DNA from: an uncultured Nostoc sp.
GTDB lineage: Bacteria > Cyanobacteriota > Cyanobacteriia > Cyanobacteriales > Nostocaceae
Assembly (NCBI RefSeq): GCF_937863485.1
Contig: NZ_CALMFY010000002.1
Location: forward strand, 1 to 49,527
Length of the DNA: 49,527 nt
Direction: 5' to 3'
This document shows, piece by piece, positions 45,884 to 49,527 of this stretch; position 1 is the first letter of the stretch, and each line of letters opens with the position of its first letter. The position numbers and the translations under genes were made by a program. Below the pieces are notes generated by a model. The model was not told the origin of the DNA and made no database searches. It saw only the letters and a program-made list of their open reading frames with translations.

Positions 45884-47140
45884 ATGAATTCTCTCAATAT
45901 ACTTCATATTAATAACTGGTTTGGCTTAGGTGGTGCATTTATTGCTGCCTACAATCTGCATCAAGGTTTATCCAGAGCTGGTATTCAATCTTTCTTTGCC
46001 TATAAAGATGAGATTGATGGAGTATTTCAAGAAAAAGCTAATGATTTGAGAAATACGGTACAGATTGTCCAAAGAAAAAATCAGTTTGTTGATTTAGCGA
46101 ACTCAATTACAAGACGAATTGGCTTGAATTACGTTGCCAATCCCTCAATTGCTGATCTTAAACATCAAGCCTGCTACCAAAATGCTGCTTTACTCAACTT
46201 TCACCTGCTTCATGATGATTATTTTTCCTATCTCATGCTTCCTTCATTGACGAGAGATAAACCTGCGGTCTATACGCTACATGATATGTGGAGTTTCACA
46301 GGACACTGTGCCTACAGTTATGACTGTTCAAAATGGCAAACTGGTTGTGGAAAATGTCCTTATCCTAATGCGTTACCTCCGATTCAACGAGATGCCACAT
46401 CTCTAGAGTGGAAGTTAAAAAATTGGGCATATCGACACTCCAACTTAACGATCGTGGCTCCTAGTTGCTGGTTGGCTGAATGCGCTAAACAGAGTATGCT
46501 CAACTGTTTCCCCATTCATCACATTCCCTACGGAATTGATACAGTAGCCTATCAACCACTCGATCAACAGCAGTGTCAATCTGAACTGGGAATTCCCCAG
46601 CATAAAAAAGTTCTCATATTTGGAGCACAAGACATGACCAATCGGCGTAAAGGTGGCGATTTATTGCTCAAAGCCCTTTCTCGCATACCTAAATCGCTCA
46701 AAGCTGAAACCGTGTTGCTGACTTTTGGGGATGAAGCTAAGGCAATCTCAAATGCCGCAGAAATAGAAGTACTGCACCTTGGCTATATCAGCAGCAATCG
46801 CTTGAAAGCGGTTGCCTATTCTGCCGCCGATTTATTTCTGTTTCCAACCCGTGCTGATGTTTGCGGGTTAGTCGGTCTGGAAGCAGCAGCTTGTGGTACG
46901 CCAACAGTTGCCTTCAATGTTGGTGGCGTTCCAGATTATGTCCGTCCTGGTATCACTGGCTATTTAGCAAAACCGGAAGATGCTGATGATTTCTGTAATG
47001 GGATTGTCCAATTATTAGAAAATGTTAATTTACGCGATCGGATGAATCAAAATTGCCGCAAGGTTGCAGTTGAAGAGTACTCGTTAGAGGTGCAAGCCCA
47101 ACGGTACATTCAGTTGTACCAGCAAATTCTTAACTTATAA
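45884..47140 (+). CDS. Family 4 glycosyltransferase
   Basis: The ATG at 45884 has GGAG ten bases upstream; an upstream GTG at 45827 would add 19 basic residues. The protein has LGGAFIAAYNLHQGL near the N-terminus and the Cys cluster HDMWSFTGHCAYSYDC and GCGKCP seen in WcaC-like GT4 enzymes. The retaining GT-B signature EAAACGTP (E-x7-E-like region) and GVPDYV follow. It transfers a sugar from a nucleotide donor, acting in the cytoplasm. It is followed by two GT9 genes, so this may be a glycan or lipopolysaccharide locus or decoration of the peptide product. Confidence 0.8.
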   Translation: MNSLNILHINNWFGLGGAFIAAYNLHQGLSRAGIQSFFAYKDEIDGVFQEKANDLRNTVQIVQRKNQFVDLANSITRRIGLNYVANPSIADLKHQACYQNAALLNFHLLHDDYFSYLMLPSLTRDKPAVYTLHDMWSFTGHCAYSYDCSKWQTGCGKCPYPNALPPIQRDATSLEWKLKNWAYRHSNLTIVAPSCWLAECAKQSMLNCFPIHHIPYGIDTVAYQPLDQQQCQSELGIPQHKKVLIFGAQDMTNRRKGGDLLLKALSRIPKSLKAETVLLTFGDEAKAISNAAEIEVLHLGYISSNRLKAVAYSAADLFLFPTRADVCGLVGLEAAACGTPTVAFNVGGVPDYVRPGITGYLAKPEDADDFCNGIVQLLENVNLRDRMNQNCRKVAVEEYSLEVQAQRYIQLYQQILNL

Positions 47141-47384
47141 GGGTGGAATTTGGAAACTCTAACCGTATGTACTTTTAAAACTCTGCTTGCTTTTACTATC
47201 TCTCTAACACAACTATTGTAATGATTTATAATACTACGTACTTTGTTTCATAAAGATTCCCAAATATTATTAATAACATTTATAGTTCTGCATTAAGCAA
47301 GCTGAGATATTGGAAAACTTTTAATAATTTTGAGATACTAACTTTACTTTTTTGGCATTTAACTAAAAATTGAACACACTAAAT

Positions 47385-48362
47385 ATGGAAAAGCCAAATA
47401 TGTTTAATAACAGTACTACAGATCAATCAATCTTCTATCCACGATTTCGAAATTCAGAACCATTAGCAGCATCGAAATATTATACTGAAAAATATAACTG
47501 TGACTTGGCAATACCTAGTTATCTTGGAATAGGAAGTTGTGTCTGTTATACGCCATTAGTTGAAGCATTATTTTTAAACAAAGGGCGATTTATAAAAGTA
47601 TTGACAGCTCCTTTAAACTATTATAAAAAAGCTCAAGAAAACGGGTATGCAATCTGGGAGAACAATCCATATATTGAGACAATTATCAATGCCGATGACA
47701 TAGACCCGAACATCATGCTAGAAGTGTCCGTTGAATCAGATAATTTTTGTCAAAGCCGTCATATCATAGAAAATATCTGTTTTGCTCATGGACTGCGCCC
47801 TCGTCAATTAAGGGGTTCTTTATTTTTATCTCACGCAGAAATGCAGTGGGGATTAAAGACCCTTGCTCACCTCAAACGTCCCGTTGTTTGTATCTGTCCC
47901 TATGGGACTTCATCGAGTACTAAAGACTCACCTTGGCACTTAGATAACTGGCTAGAATTAGTCGATTACTTGAAAAATCAAGTAAGTTTTTTACATATTG
48001 GCAATAATGACTTTGAGCAAAAGACGTTTTCTATCTTTACACCAAAAACAACTATTAGACAAGCAATGGCTCTGATTTGGGCAAGCGATTTATATGTAGG
48101 ATTTGATACTGGGCCTTCTCATATTGCCACTGCATTTGCGAAACCAACACTGGTTTTATGGGATGCTGTGAAAAAAGCTTCTTTAGAAGAAGAGAAACAG
48201 GAAGGATTTAGTATTGCCCATCTGCGTCGATGGTCTTATCCTCAAAATCAGAATCTAGTTATTGTTGGTGAGAAAAAGAAGGAAGTTCTTGAAGACTGCT
48301 TGGAATTCATTCTTGAACAACTCAACTCCTTTAATCGACTGAGTAAACTAATCACGAATTAA
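47385..48362 (+). CDS. Family 9 (heptosyltransferase-like) glycosyltransferase
   Basis: The start is ATG 47385 (MEKPNMFNNS) in preference to TTG 47370. The C-terminal GT9 core YVGFDTGPSHIATAFAKPTL carries the conserved Asp, GPSH and Ala-x-x-KP signature. VCICPYGTSSSTKDSPWHL matches the loop that binds the donor phosphate region. The N-terminal acceptor half (GIGSCVCYTPLVEALF) keeps the GxG...P layout of heptosyltransferases. It is paralogous in fold to the following gene. The acceptor is unknown. Confidence 0.75.
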   Translation: MEKPNMFNNSTTDQSIFYPRFRNSEPLAASKYYTEKYNCDLAIPSYLGIGSCVCYTPLVEALFLNKGRFIKVLTAPLNYYKKAQENGYAIWENNPYIETIINADDIDPNIMLEVSVESDNFCQSRHIIENICFAHGLRPRQLRGSLFLSHAEMQWGLKTLAHLKRPVVCICPYGTSSSTKDSPWHLDNWLELVDYLKNQVSFLHIGNNDFEQKTFSIFTPKTTIRQAMALIWASDLYVGFDTGPSHIATAFAKPTLVLWDAVKKASLEEEKQEGFSIAHLRRWSYPQNQNLVIVGEKKKEVLEDCLEFILEQLNSFNRLSKLITN

Positions 48363-48442
48363 TAAAACTAAGAGAATGCTTGGAAAGTTGTTGTCAGGCA
48401 TCATCTAAAAATAATTTGAAAAATTTGTAATAAATCTGTGAT

Positions 48443-49525
48443 ATGCAAGTCTTTGTCGATCAATCCTTACGCCCACATCCCCATCTTGCTGTATTCGGCT
48501 CCAGCAAGGTTGGCAATTATGTAGTAACTACCCCCTTGCTGCGAGGCCTGAAAGAAAAATATCCAGATTGCACGTTGGATTTTTTTGGCAGTGAGGTAAC
48601 CCAAGATTTTGAACTCTATTGTCCCTACATTGATTGGCGCTTTTCTCTGTATAGCGATCGCGATGATATCTTAGCGCAGTTAGCGCAAGTAGTTCATCAA
48701 CGGCAACAAGTCGCAGGCTCTTACGATTTAGCCATTAATTGTGATGAATTCAGCCCCATCAACCTAGTGATGACAACTGCCCTACGTCCTCTGTATGTGA
48801 CAGGAGCGGCTTTGACACAAGACTTTCAGAAAAAGCTTGATGGAGGTGAAAATGCGAATTCAATTCAACGCCTGCTCCAGGATCAAGATTGGAATAGTTC
48901 TGAATTGGTCGAACGGCATCAAGGCGTGATTCAGAGCAACTACATTGGGGAAATCTTCTGTCGTTTAGCCTATGTTGAAACCGACTTTTTCAAGCTAGAA
49001 CTGCCCAGTCAAGTACCTAATTTTCCTGTACCCGATGTGCTAATTCATGTGACAGCCACCCGGCCTGCTAAACTCTGGCCGATTCATGCTTGGCAGCAAG
49101 TTATCCAGTGGTGTGCGGCACAAGGATTGAGTGTCGGTTTAGTGGGCAGTGCGCCGAAGATACAGAAAACGCTATACAATGCAGGTTCTATAGAGGACGA
49201 GTTATTACAAACTACTGCTTTGATTGATCTCAGAGGTCAGACATCTCTGTTAGAATTGGCAGGCGCATTTCTTCAAACCAAAGCCTTCATCTCAGTGGAT
49301 GCAGGGCCATTGCATATTGCAGCTGCGGTGGGATGCCATACAATTGCTCTGTTTGGTAATGATGTTGACGGCGATGGAGCCAGTCCAATACATTTGTGGA
49401 AACCAAGACAACCTCACGTACATCTAGCGCTTTCAACCTTCAAATGTACCTTGTGTCAGGAGCATAGTTTTAGCAAGGGAGCAACGCGATTTTGTGAGGT
49501 TGGACAAAAAAGGTGCGATCGCTAA
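48443..49525 (+). CDS. Family 9 glycosyltransferase, 3' end replaced by MITE sequence
   Basis: GT9 hallmarks are FGSSKVGNYVVTTPLLRGL, HVTATRPAKLWPIHAWQQVI and SVDAGPLHIAAAVGCHTIALF. At codon 345 (49475-49477) the frame runs into the element beginning GGGAGCAACGCG and ends with a MITE-derived tail (GATRFCEVGQ) and TAA at 49523. Before it comes LCQEHSFSK, where family members continue with a Cys-rich C-terminal segment. The catalytic core looks complete, so activity may survive. The original C-terminus would lie beyond the window. Confidence 0.75.
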   Translation: MQVFVDQSLRPHPHLAVFGSSKVGNYVVTTPLLRGLKEKYPDCTLDFFGSEVTQDFELYCPYIDWRFSLYSDRDDILAQLAQVVHQRQQVAGSYDLAINCDEFSPINLVMTTALRPLYVTGAALTQDFQKKLDGGENANSIQRLLQDQDWNSSELVERHQGVIQSNYIGEIFCRLAYVETDFFKLELPSQVPNFPVPDVLIHVTATRPAKLWPIHAWQQVIQWCAAQGLSVGLVGSAPKIQKTLYNAGSIEDELLQTTALIDLRGQTSLLELAGAFLQTKAFISVDAGPLHIAAAVGCHTIALFGNDVDGDGASPIHLWKPRQPHVHLALSTFKCTLCQEHSFSKGATRFCEVGQKRCDR

Positions 49526-49527
49526 TA
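49477..49527. mobile_element. Left end of a third MITE of the GGGAGCAACGCG family (partial)
   Basis: The first 24 bases match one end of the 149-bp MITE. After GTGAGGT the sequence diverges (TGGACAAAAAAGGTGCG), so it is a relative and not a third identical copy. The window ends before the right terminus. The expected 8-bp duplication would be TTTAGCAA. Confidence 0.65.

Noticed and set aside
49477..49527. Third identical copy of the 149-bp MITE
   Set aside because: Identity stops after about 24 bases, so it is only a relative sharing the terminal repeat.
1..49527. tRNA or rRNA genes
   Set aside because: I saw no cloverleaf with conserved TTCGANTC arm or rRNA core sequence while reading; a tRNAscan/Infernal run would settle it.

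Overview
The window looks like DNA from a filamentous, heterocyst-type cyanobacterium (Nostoc/Tolypothrix/Scytonema-like). The grounds are frequent HIP1 octamers (GCGATCGC), GC-rich short palindromic repeats set in AT-rich DNA, and typical cyanobacterial families: CHAT, DUF928 and CHASE2 proteins, a filamentous-haemagglutinin exoprotein, a vMAP-type ATPase, a pentapeptide-repeat protein and NRPS modules. Broken parA, parB and dnaB genes plus a plasmid-type replication gene suggest a large plasmid or a plasmid remnant in the chromosome. The genus is inference.

Region 1 (1-4600) is decayed DNA: fragments of alkB, an alpha/beta hydrolase, an ABC substrate-binding lipoprotein, a SPASM radical-SAM protein and an AAA-like ATPase. 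It also holds an IS630 element whose front half is inverted, and IS701 and ISAs1 remnants. Region 2 (5072-11684) is a small biosynthetic block: an O-methyltransferase-fold protein lacking the usual catalytic His, a TauD-like Fe/2-oxoglutarate oxygenase, and an NRPS terminal module (half C domain - A with a glycine code - T - TE). Region 3 (11850-17830) is a plasmid maintenance region in ruin: SWIM-finger fragment, 190-bp MITE, oxidoreductase fragment, parB and parA pseudogenes, an XRE-like protein, a replication-type protein with iteron-like repeats inside its gene, and dnaB interrupted by a 149-bp MITE.

Region 4 (18040-35533) carries signalling and surface genes: AAA-CHASE2, YdcF-like, DUF928, CHAT-TPR, a frameshifted small protein, a TIM-barrel gene interrupted by an identical copy of the 149-bp MITE, a 1378-residue TPS exoprotein, a vMAP-like ATPase and a pentapeptide protein. 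Region 5 (36080-49527) is a second biosynthetic block on the plus strand: a haem-oxygenase-like diiron protein, an Asp/Glu racemase, a free-standing A-T protein whose A domain lacks Asp235, and a TubC-docked C-A(Thr)-T-C NRPS. A methyltransferase and three glycosyltransferases follow; the last is cut by another element of the 149-bp MITE family.

How it may fit together (inference): the diiron enzyme and racemase supply an unusual building block to the A-T protein. It docks by its acidic tail to the Thr module. The extra terminal C domain of that protein could serve the Gly-TE module at 8244, which lacks its own HHxxxDG half. Tailoring would come from the TauD-like oxygenase, the methyltransferases and perhaps the glycosyltransferases. 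The clearest direct observation is the pair of MITE copies that read as identical, each with a perfect 8-bp target duplication. Removing each copy with one duplication restores an intact reading frame.
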